From an uncultured Collinsella sp. (GTDB lineage: Bacteria > Actinomycetota > Coriobacteriia > Coriobacteriales > Coriobacteriaceae), in assembly GCA_958408685.1 (NCBI GenBank), contig CATYLC010000002.1, positions 73,221 through 137,220 of the forward strand: a DNA stretch of 64,000 nucleotides, written 5' to 3'. The notes under the pieces were generated by a model. That model had not been told where the DNA came from and ran no database searches. It was given only the letters and a program-made list of their open reading frames with translations. This document shows, piece after piece, positions 41,929-53,845 of the stretch (position 1 is its first letter; each line of letters opens with the position of its first letter). The position numbers and the translations under genes are program-made.

Positions 41929-43021
41929 CGGAGTACACGACCTTACCGGAGCCCTCGACGCACTCGCCCACGCGGAACGGCTTCTCGCCCAACGCGACCA
42001 GGGCATCGGTTACCGCGGCCTCGTCCTCGGGGGCGACAATCAGGCACAGGCCAACGCCCATGTTGAAGGTCTTGCACGCCTCGTTGGACGCAAGCTCGGC
42101 CTGGCGCGACACATAGGTGATGACGGGCGGAACGTCCCAGCCCATCTCGGCGCCGTTGCGGGTGACCACGGCGTCGACGTCGTCGGCAAGCGCGCGGTTG
42201 AGGTTCTCGGTAATACCGCCACCGGTGATGTGGGCAATGGCATGAACGTTGGCGCCACCGCGCAGCAGCTCAAGGATCGGCTTGACATAGATGCGCGTAG
42301 GGGCCAACAGGGCGTCTGCCAGCGATGCGCCGCCGAGCTCCTCGAGCGGACGGCTCAGCTCCTCGGCCTTAGCGGCGGCCTCGGGCGTGCCCGGCTTAAT
42401 GCCGTCGACGCCAATGACCTTGCGCACGAGCGAGTAACCGTTGGAGTGCACGCCGGTGGAAGGCAGGCCCAGAATCACGTCGCCGGGGCGGACGTTTGCG
42501 GGATCGAGCATCTTGGGACGGTCGACGACGCCCACGGTAAAGCCGGCAAGGTCGTAGTCGGCAGGAGCCATAACGCCCGGGTGCTCGGCCATCTCGCCGC
42601 CCACGAGCGCGCAGCCCGCGAGCTTGCAGCCGTCGGCCACACCCTTGATGATCTTTGCCATGTGCTCGGCCTCAATGTGGCCGATGGCAACGTAGTCCAG
42701 GAAGAACAGCGGCTCGGCGCCCGAAGCCAAAATGTCGTTGACGCACATGGCGACCAGGTCCTGGCCCACCGTCTCGTGACGATCCATGATCTGGGCGAGC
42801 ACAAGTTTGGTGCCCACGCCGTCGGTACCGCTGATCAGAATCGGGTCTTCCATATCCTTAAGCGCGGCGGCCGAGAATAAGCCACCAAAGCCACCGATAC
42901 CGCCGATGACCTCGGGACGGTTGGTGTCCTTAACCATTTGCTTAATGGCGTCGACGGCGCGGCCGCCCTCGGCGGTATCGACGCCGGCGTCCTCATACGT
43001 CACATGCTTGCTGTCGCTCAT
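41918..43021 (-). CDS. purM: Phosphoribosylformylglycinamidine cyclo-ligase
   Basis: 367 residues. AIR synthetase of step 5. GGFGGLFS, DGVGTKL and the GVHSNGYSLVRK region are typical. Forms an operon with purN. The RBS lies in AGGAAGGCTC just upstream. Separated from purF by 155 bp containing a REP-like repeat. Confidence 0.96.
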   Translation of the reverse strand: MSDSKHVTYEDAGVDTAEGGRAVDAIKQMVKDTNRPEVIGGIGGFGGLFSAAALKDMEDPILISGTDGVGTKLVLAQIMDRHETVGQDLVAMCVNDILASGAEPLFFLDYVAIGHIEAEHMAKIIKGVADGCKLAGCALVGGEMAEHPGVMAPADYDLAGFTVGVVDRPKMLDPANVRPGDVILGLPSTGVHSNGYSLVRKVIGVDGIKPGTPEAAAKAEELSRPLEELGGASLADALLAPTRIYVKPILELLRGGANVHAIAHITGGGITENLNRALADDVDAVVTRNGAEMGWDVPPVITYVSRQAELASNEACKTFNMGVGLCLIVAPEDEAAVTDALVALGEKPFRVGECVEGSGKVVYSDER

Positions 43022-43138
43022 CTGAGCCTTCCTCTCCCACTACCGTCCGCCGCGCGGGCGCCAAACGGTGCTCATAGTTGCGTTCATTTCGGCGCGCGCC
43101 ATAACAGCACGCGCCGTCATATCAACAAAACAGCAGGT

Positions 43139-43179
43139 AAAACCTACCAAAATGAACCTGTCCCTACATGGCAGGTTTT
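43139..43179. repeat. REP-like palindrome (AAAACCTACC / GGCAGGTTTT)
   Basis: Same family as 24422 and 24585, with core AACCTGTCCCTACATGG. It overlaps the purF stop codon by two bases. Single copy at this locus. Confidence 0.7.
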
Positions 43180-44848
43180 AGGCCTCGCCGTGCTTCTCTT
43201 CCCAGCTGCGGTCGTCGTATTTCTCGACCACGGCGTCGTCGTCAAAGTGCAGCGGCTTATCCAGGTTGCGGGGCTTAAAGCCCTCCATAAACTTGTCGCG
43301 GCCAAAGCTCTCGGGAATCGCCACGGGGTAGCGGCCGGTAAAGCACGCATCGCAGTAACCGCCCTTGGGCATGACCTTCAGCAGGCCCTCGACCGAAAGG
43401 AAGGCCAGCGAATCGGCGCCGATATACTCGCAAATCTCGTCGACCGTCTTGTTGGCGCTGATAAGCTGCGACTGTACGTCGGTATCGATACCGTAGAAGC
43501 ACGGCCAGATGACCTCGGGCGAGTTGATGCGGATATGAATCTCCTTGGCGCCAGCGTTGCGCAGCATCTTGACGAGCTGCACCATGGTGGTGCCACGCAC
43601 GATGGAGTCGTCGATGACGACCAGGCGCTTGCCCTCGATGTTGTCGCGCAGCGGGTTGAGCTTCATGCGCACGCCCATGGCGCGCAACTCCTGCGTAGGC
43701 TCGATAAACGTACGGCCCACGTAGCGGTTCTTGATGAGGCCCTCGCCAAAGGGAATGCCGCTCTCGTGCGAATAGCCCTCCGCGGGCGGCAGGCCGGAGT
43801 CGGGCACGCCGATGACCAGGTCGGCCTCGACGGGCTCCTCATGTGCCAGCTGACGACCCATGTCGTAACGGCAGGCATAGACGCTCTTGCCGTTCATGAT
43901 GGAGTCGGGGCGGGCAAAGTAGACCTGCTCAAAGATGCAGTTGGCGGGCTCTTCAGCTGCAGGCACGCCCTGCTCGGACACAAGGCCCTCGGCGCTGATG
44001 CGCAAAATCTCACCGGGACGGACGTCGCGGACGTACTCGGCGCCCACAATGTCGAGCGCACAAGTCTCGGAGGCAACGACCCAGCCGCCGGCACGCGTGA
44101 CATGGGTGGTGGCGTCGACCGTCGCGGCGCCGTCCTGCGACGGCAGCTGCGAAACGGATGCGGCATCGGCCTGGTCCAGGCCCTCGTCCACGAGCTTGCC
44201 CAGCACGAGCGGGCGAATGCCGTGCGGGTCGCGGAATGCGTAGAGCGCCTGCTCGTTGATGAGCGTCATGGCGTAGCCGCCGCGCACGAGCTCCATGGTC
44301 TTGCGAATGCCCTCGCGCAGATGGCCTGTACGCTGAGTAAAGTAGCCGATGAGTTTGGTCGCGACCTCGGAATCCGAGTTGGAGAGGAACGGCACGCCCA
44401 GCTCGATCAGCTGGCGGCGCAGCTCGTCGGTGTTGACGAGGGTGCCGTTGTGCGCGAGCGCGATAATGACGCTATTGATGGTAGAGAGGTGCGGCTGAGA
44501 GGCTTCCCAGCTCTTGGCGCCGGCGGTGCCGTAGCGCACATGACCCACGGCCAGCTGACCGGAGAGCGTCGACAAATCGGCATTGGAGAACACACGGTCG
44601 AGCAGGCCCAGATCCTTGCGGACCATAACCGTACCGCCGTCACCAACAGCGATTCCCGCCGATTCTTGGCCACGGTGCTGCAGTGCACGCAGGCCAAAGT
44701 ACGTCAGTCGAGCCACGTCGCGATCGGGCGCCCACACACCAAAAATGCCGCATTCCTCATGCAGCTGGTCGGAGTCCGGATCATACGTCGACATGGCGTT
44801 CACCTGTCCCGCGGCATGCTCGGCCGCGCGGATGGTTTCTTGAGACAT
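43178..44848 (-). CDS. purF: Amidophosphoribosyltransferase
   Basis: 556 residues. First committed step of purine synthesis. The propeptide (about 32 residues) ends before CGIFGVWAP, whose Cys becomes the N-terminal nucleophile. A C-terminal PRPP domain has VIDDSIVRGTT. Cysteines typical of the Fe-S-containing type are present (e.g. YCDACFTGRYP). A TATAAT-like -10 lies at 44891-44896 on the minus strand. Confidence 0.96.
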   Translation of the reverse strand: MSQETIRAAEHAAGQVNAMSTYDPDSDQLHEECGIFGVWAPDRDVARLTYFGLRALQHRGQESAGIAVGDGGTVMVRKDLGLLDRVFSNADLSTLSGQLAVGHVRYGTAGAKSWEASQPHLSTINSVIIALAHNGTLVNTDELRRQLIELGVPFLSNSDSEVATKLIGYFTQRTGHLREGIRKTMELVRGGYAMTLINEQALYAFRDPHGIRPLVLGKLVDEGLDQADAASVSQLPSQDGAATVDATTHVTRAGGWVVASETCALDIVGAEYVRDVRPGEILRISAEGLVSEQGVPAAEEPANCIFEQVYFARPDSIMNGKSVYACRYDMGRQLAHEEPVEADLVIGVPDSGLPPAEGYSHESGIPFGEGLIKNRYVGRTFIEPTQELRAMGVRMKLNPLRDNIEGKRLVVIDDSIVRGTTMVQLVKMLRNAGAKEIHIRINSPEVIWPCFYGIDTDVQSQLISANKTVDEICEYIGADSLAFLSVEGLLKVMPKGGYCDACFTGRYPVAIPESFGRDKFMEGFKPRNLDKPLHFDDDAVVEKYDDRSWEEKHGEA

Positions 44849-45110
44849 GGCATCCCCTCAGAGCCTCGTATTTTGGCGTTACCCGCCTTATTATACGCAC
44901 GGCGCGACGCGCTCCCCAGCGCATGAGCAGCGCTTTTTAAAAGCCCACCGAGCTTATTATCCGTTTTGCGACCAAACATTTTATTGGGTAGTCCACTCTC
45001 AGGGGCAACGGCCTCGAAGACTTCCCGTGCGCCGTGTCTCGCCCGCGCTAGGGGCTACATTGTTGCAATTGGGACGTTCGTCCTGTCTTTTAGCTGGTCG
45101 TCGGCGTATC
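44849..45110. other. Divergent promoter region between purF and a membrane protein
   Basis: Only a TATAAT-like -10 for purF (about 44891-44896, minus) is seen. No PurR box or riboswitch is recognised. Confidence 0.4.
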
Positions 45111-45128
45111 CTTGTAGGCTACTACAAG
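45111..45128. promoter_or_regulatory. Small palindrome upstream of the CmpB-like gene
   Basis: CTTGTAG-GCTA-CTACAAG, a perfect 7+7 palindrome 17 bp before the ATG. It could be an operator or a leader hairpin. Confidence 0.35.
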
Positions 45129-45144
45129 ACGAGAAAGGTAGCGT

Positions 45145-46374
45145 ATGGATCGAAATCAACTCGACCCCAGTGTCCCCAGCACCACGGAGGCCAAGAAGAT
45201 CCCCCTTATCATCAAGGTCTACGCAGTCCTGTGCACCCTATCTGGCGTGGGCACGCTCCCGTCAGTCGCCGTCTTTATGTGGCAGGTCATCACCGCACTC
45301 ATTAACGGCAACGTCGCCGCTAAGCTCGGTGATAACACCCTGGTCGCGGTTGGCCTTATCGTCGCCGGCATTATGCTCTCGGCGGCAAGCGCGATCATCT
45401 TGATCGTCTTTGGCCTGGACCTCATCAAGGACCAGCGGCGCAATGCCGCCCGCCTGTCTTACGTCCTCATCGCATTTACCGTCGTGGAGCTTTTAGTTGA
45501 CGTGATGCTCCAGGGCATCGGACCCTTCCTGCTGCGCCCCGCCGTCCAGCTTGTCATCCTCATTGCGCTGTCGGCCACCGTCGACCCCACGCTACGCCAG
45601 GAGCGCGAACTGCAGCGCCGTCTGCAAGAGATGCTCGACCGCGATGCCGCCGCCGAGGGGATGCTCGGCCGCGACGAAACCGGCGAGGGCTACATCAAGC
45701 TCAACTACTTCAACCTGTTCTGGGTATTCTTCGTCTGCAGCGTGTTAGGTCTCATTCTCGAGGAAGTCTGGCATATGGTCGTCGTCGATCCCGGCGTCTA
45801 TCAGGACCGTGCCGGTATGCTATTTGGCCCCTTTAGCCCCATCTACGGATTTGGCGCGGTGCTCATGACCATGGCGCTCAACCGCTTCTATAAAAAGAAT
45901 CCTCTGATCATTTTCCTGGTAAGTGCCCTGATCGGCGGCGCTTTCGAGGTGTTTGTAGGCTGGTTTATGCAGACCTCATTTGGCGTGGTGTCGTGGAGCT
46001 ATTCACACATTAGGCTATTCGGCATGCCCGATCCCATCGCGGTATTGACCGGGGGACGCACATGCACGCCGTTTGCCTGCATGTGGGGCCTGGGTGGCCT
46101 CATCTGGATCAAGGTCTTGCTGCCGCGCCTGCTTAAGCTCATCAATATGATTCCATGGAAACGCCGCTACTCTGCTACCGTCATCCTGACCGCCGTCATG
46201 TTGATCGACGGCGTCATGACGTTGCAATCGCTCGACTATTGGTATCAGCGCGTCAACGGAACCGTTCGAAATATTCCCGTCGCACAGTTCTATGACAAGC
46301 ATTTCGATAACGAATATATGGAGAACCGTTTTCAGAGTATGACCATGAGCCCCAAGGACGCCACACGCGTGTAG
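45145..46374 (+). CDS. Membrane protein with CmpB-like (putative ABC permease) domain
   Basis: 409 residues. N-terminal half has four helices and a charged stretch (about 145-180). The C-terminal half carries the ABC_trans_CmpB signature GMLFGPFSPIYGFGAVLMT and following helices. Despite the name, no ATPase or binding protein is adjacent and function is unknown. RBS GAAAGG lies before the ATG. A bidirectional terminator follows. Confidence 0.75.
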   Translation: MDRNQLDPSVPSTTEAKKIPLIIKVYAVLCTLSGVGTLPSVAVFMWQVITALINGNVAAKLGDNTLVAVGLIVAGIMLSAASAIILIVFGLDLIKDQRRNAARLSYVLIAFTVVELLVDVMLQGIGPFLLRPAVQLVILIALSATVDPTLRQERELQRRLQEMLDRDAAAEGMLGRDETGEGYIKLNYFNLFWVFFVCSVLGLILEEVWHMVVVDPGVYQDRAGMLFGPFSPIYGFGAVLMTMALNRFYKKNPLIIFLVSALIGGAFEVFVGWFMQTSFGVVSWSYSHIRLFGMPDPIAVLTGGRTCTPFACMWGLGGLIWIKVLLPRLLKLINMIPWKRRYSATVILTAVMLIDGVMTLQSLDYWYQRVNGTVRNIPVAQFYDKHFDNEYMENRFQSMTMSPKDATRV

Positions 46375-46407
46375 CAAACGCCAGAGCAAAATAGCTCCAA
46401 CACATCA

Positions 46408-46447
46408 AAGCCCGCTGGCAGATCTACATGAACTGCCGGCGGGCTTT
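46408..46447. terminator. Bidirectional terminator between convergent genes
   Basis: AAAGCCCGCTGGCAG / CTGCCGGCGGGCTTT stem serving both the CmpB-like gene and the MoaE-like gene. Confidence 0.85.
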
Positions 46448-46480
46448 CGCTATAGACAGACTCGGATTGCCGACGAGGCC

Positions 46481-46900
46481 TTACGCCTCGCGCTCGACCT
46501 CGCTCACGCACTCGTTCTTGATGGTGCCGACGAGCGACTGCAGCGCATCGACCACATGCGGGCGAATGTCCCCGCCAATGAGCACGAGCATGATGTCGTC
46601 ACCTACGGCAAGCTCGCCGCTTGCCAGCCACACGCGCACATAGCCGATACCCGGCATCGCGCGCGTGGCCTCGATAGCAGCCTGCACCTTGCTGGCGTCG
46701 TAGCCGAACACCATGCCGCCCACCTTGTGGCCCGGCGCCACGCCATCGGTCTCGACACCGCGCGCCTCGGCCTTGGGCGTCGCGCGCACCACACCGTTAT
46801 GTGTCAGATACATACCGCACGCAGGTGCCGACGAATCGGCCTTGGCCTCGCGCAGCCAAGCATCAACCGAAGGCATCGTTTTGCCATTCTCGAGCATCAT
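46481..46900 (-). CDS. MoaE-like molybdopterin synthase family protein
   Basis: 139 residues. The order GMYLTHNGVVRATPK...GMVFGYDASKVQAAIEAT...YVRVWLASGELAVGDDIMLVLIGGDIRPHVVDAL matches MoaE. Catalytic MoaE transfers sulfur to precursor Z using MoaD. The conserved WKKE is replaced by IKNE, so one of the key lysines is in doubt. No other moa/moe gene lies in the window. It may have a different role. Confidence 0.65.
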   Translation of the reverse strand: MMLENGKTMPSVDAWLREAKADSSAPACGMYLTHNGVVRATPKAEARGVETDGVAPGHKVGGMVFGYDASKVQAAIEATRAMPGIGYVRVWLASGELAVGDDIMLVLIGGDIRPHVVDALQSLVGTIKNECVSEVEREA

Positions 46901-46939
46901 TTCTCCCTTACCGTCCCAAATTAGCTACTCTCGGACAAT

Positions 46940-47938
46940 TTATTCATCAACGGGCGTGAGCACCATGACGGCACGTGTGTTGCTCAGCGATAACGAACGA
47001 CAGGTCACAAGCGTTACGACCTTGGTTGCCGAGGCGGCGCGATCGCCCGCATCGCTCGCCACGGCAGAGGCACCGTCGAGCATCTCGGACAGGTAGTTCT
47101 TGAGCCCGTCGTCGCCCTCAAAATTGGGTGTGCGCGCCTTGGAGTACGTATCCTCAACGACCTTGGTCGCCAGCGGACGCAGCTTATACGTTGCATCGCG
47201 CGTGATGTAATACACGTACTCGATGCTATCGAACGTCGCTTGGTCGGTGGTGTCCGAAATCATGTTGAACATCGACCCATCGTTCATATGGTGGCCGTAG
47301 ATCGTGGTCTGCTGATCCACCATGCCGGGCGCATTGTCCTCGTAATCCAAGAAGATGGCACCCGATGCGTTGGACGTGCCATCGAACAACGTGTTGAGGT
47401 ACTTGGAGTTATCAGTAGCCTGCACTACGGGATAGTTAATGTTGGTGCCCGGTGCGTAAATCCAACCGACGACCTCGGGATTTGTCTGGGCAAGGGCATT
47501 AAAGTCGATAACCGGCACGCCGCTGGCGTCCTTAGCGGGCGCATATTGCTCTTCGATCTTTTGGTACGACTCGCTCGCCTGCTTGTAGCCAATCTGGGCG
47601 TTGATAAAGATGGCGGCAGCGGCAACGATTAGGCCGATGCCAATAATGATGAGCAAGATGGGGATAACGGAGCGGCGCTTTTTGCGCGGCGGCTCGGTGT
47701 AATCCGACGGCGCGGCATGCGATGAAGACCGGGGCGGCTTCTTAGCATTGCTATAAGATGAAGGTCGATATGCGGCCGGCGCGTCCTGTCGACGATGCGT
47801 CGCCGGTGTCACGGGGCGCGGCGTGCGCGGCTGCTGAGGAGAGGATGTCCGACCCTGCTGTGCCGCACAGGCAGCACCCGGCTTCGACGGATCGGGAATC
47901 TGAGAAGCCTTGAATCGTTTTCCCTGATAGTTGGACAT
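46940..47938 (-). CDS. Class B sortase
   Basis: 332 residues. N-terminal Pro/Ser/Gln-rich cytosolic region (about 1-85), basic KKRRS, one membrane helix (about 92-115), then a sortase fold. Catalytic residues: His in IYGHHMN, Cys in TLVTCRSL; the Arg is in NTRAVMVL. Class B is suggested by the ITRDATYKLRP insertion. Sortases join surface proteins to the wall. ATG at 47938 has AAGGAGAG upstream; the frame extends to 48034 but overlaps purE. No sorting substrate is adjacent. Confidence 0.85.
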   Translation of the reverse strand: MSNYQGKRFKASQIPDPSKPGAACAAQQGRTSSPQQPRTPRPVTPATHRRQDAPAAYRPSSYSNAKKPPRSSSHAAPSDYTEPPRKKRRSVIPILLIIIGIGLIVAAAAIFINAQIGYKQASESYQKIEEQYAPAKDASGVPVIDFNALAQTNPEVVGWIYAPGTNINYPVVQATDNSKYLNTLFDGTSNASGAIFLDYEDNAPGMVDQQTTIYGHHMNDGSMFNMISDTTDQATFDSIEYVYYITRDATYKLRPLATKVVEDTYSKARTPNFEGDDGLKNYLSEMLDGASAVASDAGDRAASATKVVTLVTCRSLSLSNTRAVMVLTPVDE

Positions 47939-47973
47939 GGCTCTCCTTATACTGCGGTGAAACGGCGGAACGC

Positions 47974-48438
47974 CTAGGCGTCGGCCATCTCCTGCTTCAT
48001 TTTCTCGATAACCTTGCGGTATTCGGGGTCGCAAGCGCCCAGAATCTGCGTGGCGTAGATGGCGGCGTTCTTGGCGCCGTTGATGGCAACGCAGGCCACG
48101 GGCACGCCCGAAGGCATCTGCACCATCGACAGCAGCGAATCCATACCGCCCAGGTCACTCGTCTTCATAGGCACACCGATAACCGGCAGTGGCGTAAAGG
48201 CAGCCACGACACCACCCAGGTGAGCGGCCTTGCCGGCGGCGGCGATAATCACTTTGATACCGCGATCGGCAGCGGTCGAAGCCCACTCGTGGACCTTCGC
48301 CGGCGTGCGATGTGCGCTCGCAATGACGAGCTCATAGGGCACACCAAGCGCCTCGAGCTCGGCGGTGCAACCTTCCATAACGCCCAGATCGGACTTGGAG
48401 CCCATGATGATCCCGACAACCGGCTTTTGATCTGCCAT
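47974..48438 (-). CDS. purE: N5-carboxyaminoimidazole ribonucleotide mutase
   Basis: 154 residues. MGSKSDLGVMEG, SAHRTPAKV and GGAAHLGGVVAA-like segments define class I PurE. It ends 36 bp before the sortase start, so the two may share a transcript, but purK is not adjacent. RBS AGGAGG is 9 nt upstream of ATG 48438. Confidence 0.95.
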   Translation of the reverse strand: MADQKPVVGIIMGSKSDLGVMEGCTAELEALGVPYELVIASAHRTPAKVHEWASTAADRGIKVIIAAAGKAAHLGGVVAAFTPLPVIGVPMKTSDLGGMDSLLSMVQMPSGVPVACVAINGAKNAAIYATQILGACDPEYRKVIEKMKQEMADA

Positions 48439-48524
48439 AAACAAAGACCTCCTGTTGAGAGCGGTGACGCGGCGGATCCGCGACCCTTAACTACTGAGAG
48501 TAGTATAGCTGCTCCCGTCCCTGC

Positions 48525-48629
48525 GGTCCCCGGGTGCCCCGCGTCGGGCTGGGTTTTTATCTTCGCTCCCCTTGCTTCGCAAAGTCGCTCAGACAATAAA
48601 CCCAGCCCGACGCGGGGCACCCGGGGACC
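48525..48629. repeat. Long hairpin (about 105 bp)
   Basis: Very long GC arms (GGTCCCCGGGTGCCCCGCGT and its complement) plus a centre containing CTTCGCTCC and AGTCGCTCAG. The same centre motifs appear in inverted form in the hairpin at 48780-48870. Confidence 0.7.
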
Positions 48630-48670
48630 TACCGGGGATTGCCATGACGTACGTTGGCTGAAATATTAAC

Positions 48671-48706
48671 GTGGGATCCGCCGTTCGAACGAACGGCGGA
48701 TCCCAC
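48671..48706. terminator. Perfect palindrome/terminator
   Basis: GTGGGATCCGCCGTTCG / CGAACGGCGGATCCCAC, a 17-bp stem with a 2-nt gap, followed on plus by CTTTTTATT. Confidence 0.65.
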
Positions 48707-48779
48707 ACTCACTTTTTATTCAGCCCTAGTCATCGCGCAAAGCCCCTTCCGCAGCACACGGAGCAGCCAAGTCACCGCA

Positions 48780-48870
48780 GGCCGGGGCGGGAGGGGCCGA
48801 GTTTCCTCCTGAGCGACTCTGCTTGCAGCCGGAGCGAAAGGGGGAAATCTCGGCCCCTCCCGCCCCGGCC
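48780..48870. repeat. Long hairpin (about 90 bp) after carB
   Basis: GGCCGGGGCGGGAGGGGCCG arm with its complement. Centre, read inverted, contains TTTCGCTCC and AGTCGCTCAG as in 48525-48629. It lies 12 bp beyond the carB stop, a likely terminator. The remaining 48439-48881 sequence has no gene. Confidence 0.7.
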
Positions 48871-48881
48871 GGCCAGGTCAA

Positions 48882-52196
<3,315 letters not shown>

Positions 52197-52197
52197 A

Positions 52198-53637
52198 TTA
52201 GTTCTCCTCGGTCTCAGCGGTCTCGGACTCAGCAAAGTTCCAGCCGGCAAGGCGGTCCTTCGCGGTGTCGATGTCCAGGTAGTTCTCCTCGCCGTCCATG
52301 AGTCGCGTAAAGGCGGTAAAGAGATAGTGGGCATCGGTGGGGCCAGGCGAGGCCTCGGGGTGATACTGGACCGAGAAGCACGGTGCGTCGAGTAGCTGGA
52401 TGCCCTCGGCGGTGCCGTCGTTGAGGTTCACATGTGTCAGGCGAATGCGACCAAAGCGCTCGTTCATCACGACCGGCGCGATTCCGCGGCGCACCCAGAC
52501 GCGCAGATCTCCATCGGCCGCATGCTCGGTCTCACCGCCGGAAAGCTCGGGGACAAGCTTGCCCAAGCTGGGGAACAGCAGGCCAAAGCCATGGTTTTGC
52601 GCGGTAATCTCCACGCGACGGCTTACCAGGTTCATGACCGGCTGGTTGCCACCGCGGTGACCGAATTTAAGCTTTTCCATCTGGGCGCCGCAGGCCAGGC
52701 TGATCATCTGATGGCCCAGGCAAATGCCAAAGACCGGCACCTTGCCGATCAGCTGCTGCACCTGCTCGTAGGTCTCCACCACGGCGTCGGGGTCGCCGGG
52801 GCCATTGGACAAAAAGACGCCGTCGGGATTCATGTCGAGCACCTCGCTCGCGGGCGTATTCCACGGCACGACGGTAAGGTCGCAGCCGGCGCGGACCAGC
52901 CCTTCCAGAATGCCGCGCTTCACACCGCAGTCGTAGGCGACCACTTTGTGACGGGCAGGAGCGGCAGCCGAAAGCGCAAAGTCATGCGTGGCAGGCAGGT
53001 CGGCGGCCACAAACTCATGAGGCGCGGGGCAACTTACGGTCTTGACCAGGTTCTCGCCTATCAGCGTGGGCGCAGCGGCCAGACGCTCGGCAAGCTCGTC
53101 GACGTCGAAGATCTCGGTCGAAATAATGCCCATCTTGGAACCATTGTCGCGCAGGTGGCGCACCAGGGCGCGAGTGTCGACACCCTCGATAGCGACGATG
53201 CCGTGAGCGCGCAGGTACTCCGGCACGCTGACGGCCGAGCGCCAGTTAGAAGGCGTGGCGCACATGTCGCGAACGATCATGCCGCGCATGGCCGGAGCGC
53301 CCGCAGGGCGCACGGCGTCGCCGGGGAAGGCCGACTGGACGTCGGTCTCGTCGATACCGTAGTTGCCGATCTGCGGATAGGTCATGGTTACGATTTGGCC
53401 GGCATAACTCGGGTCGGTCATGACCTCAAAGTAGCCCTCGAGCGAGGTGTTGAAGCAGACTTCGCCGGTCGCGGAGCCCTCGGCGCCGCATGCACGTCCA
53501 TAAAAAATGGTCCCATCCTCAAGATACAGGATGCAGGGACCGCAGGTGCCCTTGCTGGTTTTGGCCAGCATACGCTGGCAAAGCTCGCTGGGCGCGAAGG
53601 CGCGGGCGGCAGCGCCCGCGGTATGGTTGTTCGCCAT
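52198..53637 (-). CDS. carA: Carbamoyl-phosphate synthase small subunit
   Basis: 479 residues, longer than the usual 360-400, with about 30 extra N-terminal and 20 acidic C-terminal residues. The amidotransferase triad is visible: GICLGHQ (Cys) and YHPEASPGP (His, Glu). It supplies ammonia from glutamine to CarB. ATG at 53637 has AAGGAGA upstream. An AT-rich upstream zone (53720-53790) with ATTATGCAT-like blocks could hold an ArgR-type site, but this is weak. Confidence 0.97.
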   Translation of the reverse strand: MANNHTAGAAARAFAPSELCQRMLAKTSKGTCGPCILYLEDGTIFYGRACGAEGSATGEVCFNTSLEGYFEVMTDPSYAGQIVTMTYPQIGNYGIDETDVQSAFPGDAVRPAGAPAMRGMIVRDMCATPSNWRSAVSVPEYLRAHGIVAIEGVDTRALVRHLRDNGSKMGIISTEIFDVDELAERLAAAPTLIGENLVKTVSCPAPHEFVAADLPATHDFALSAAAPARHKVVAYDCGVKRGILEGLVRAGCDLTVVPWNTPASEVLDMNPDGVFLSNGPGDPDAVVETYEQVQQLIGKVPVFGICLGHQMISLACGAQMEKLKFGHRGGNQPVMNLVSRRVEITAQNHGFGLLFPSLGKLVPELSGGETEHAADGDLRVWVRRGIAPVVMNERFGRIRLTHVNLNDGTAEGIQLLDAPCFSVQYHPEASPGPTDAHYLFTAFTRLMDGEENYLDIDTAKDRLAGWNFAESETAETEEN

Positions 53638-53796
53638 AATTCTCCTTCCCGGTCTCACAGGACCGGCTTAAAGGTGTGTAGTTAGGCCTCGCGGTATTGT
53701 AACCGCAAGCATGCCTCATGGCGTTAATTTCATCGAAATGTTTACGAAATGATAATTATGACTTTCTATGCATAATGATTTTTCTGGGACGGGGAT

Positions 53797-53838
53797 TAAA
53801 AAATCATCCCGCGCGGGCTTGTGGCTCACACGGGATGA
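53797..53838 (-). terminator. Terminator after the hypothetical membrane protein gene
   Basis: On the minus strand TCATCCCG and CGGGATGA form the stem, followed by TTTTTTAAT. Confidence 0.8.
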
Positions 53839-53845
53839 TGGCGTC

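Noticed and set aside
53720..53790. ArgR boxes upstream of carAB
   Set aside because: AT-rich ATTATGCAT-like blocks exist but do not match a full pair convincingly.
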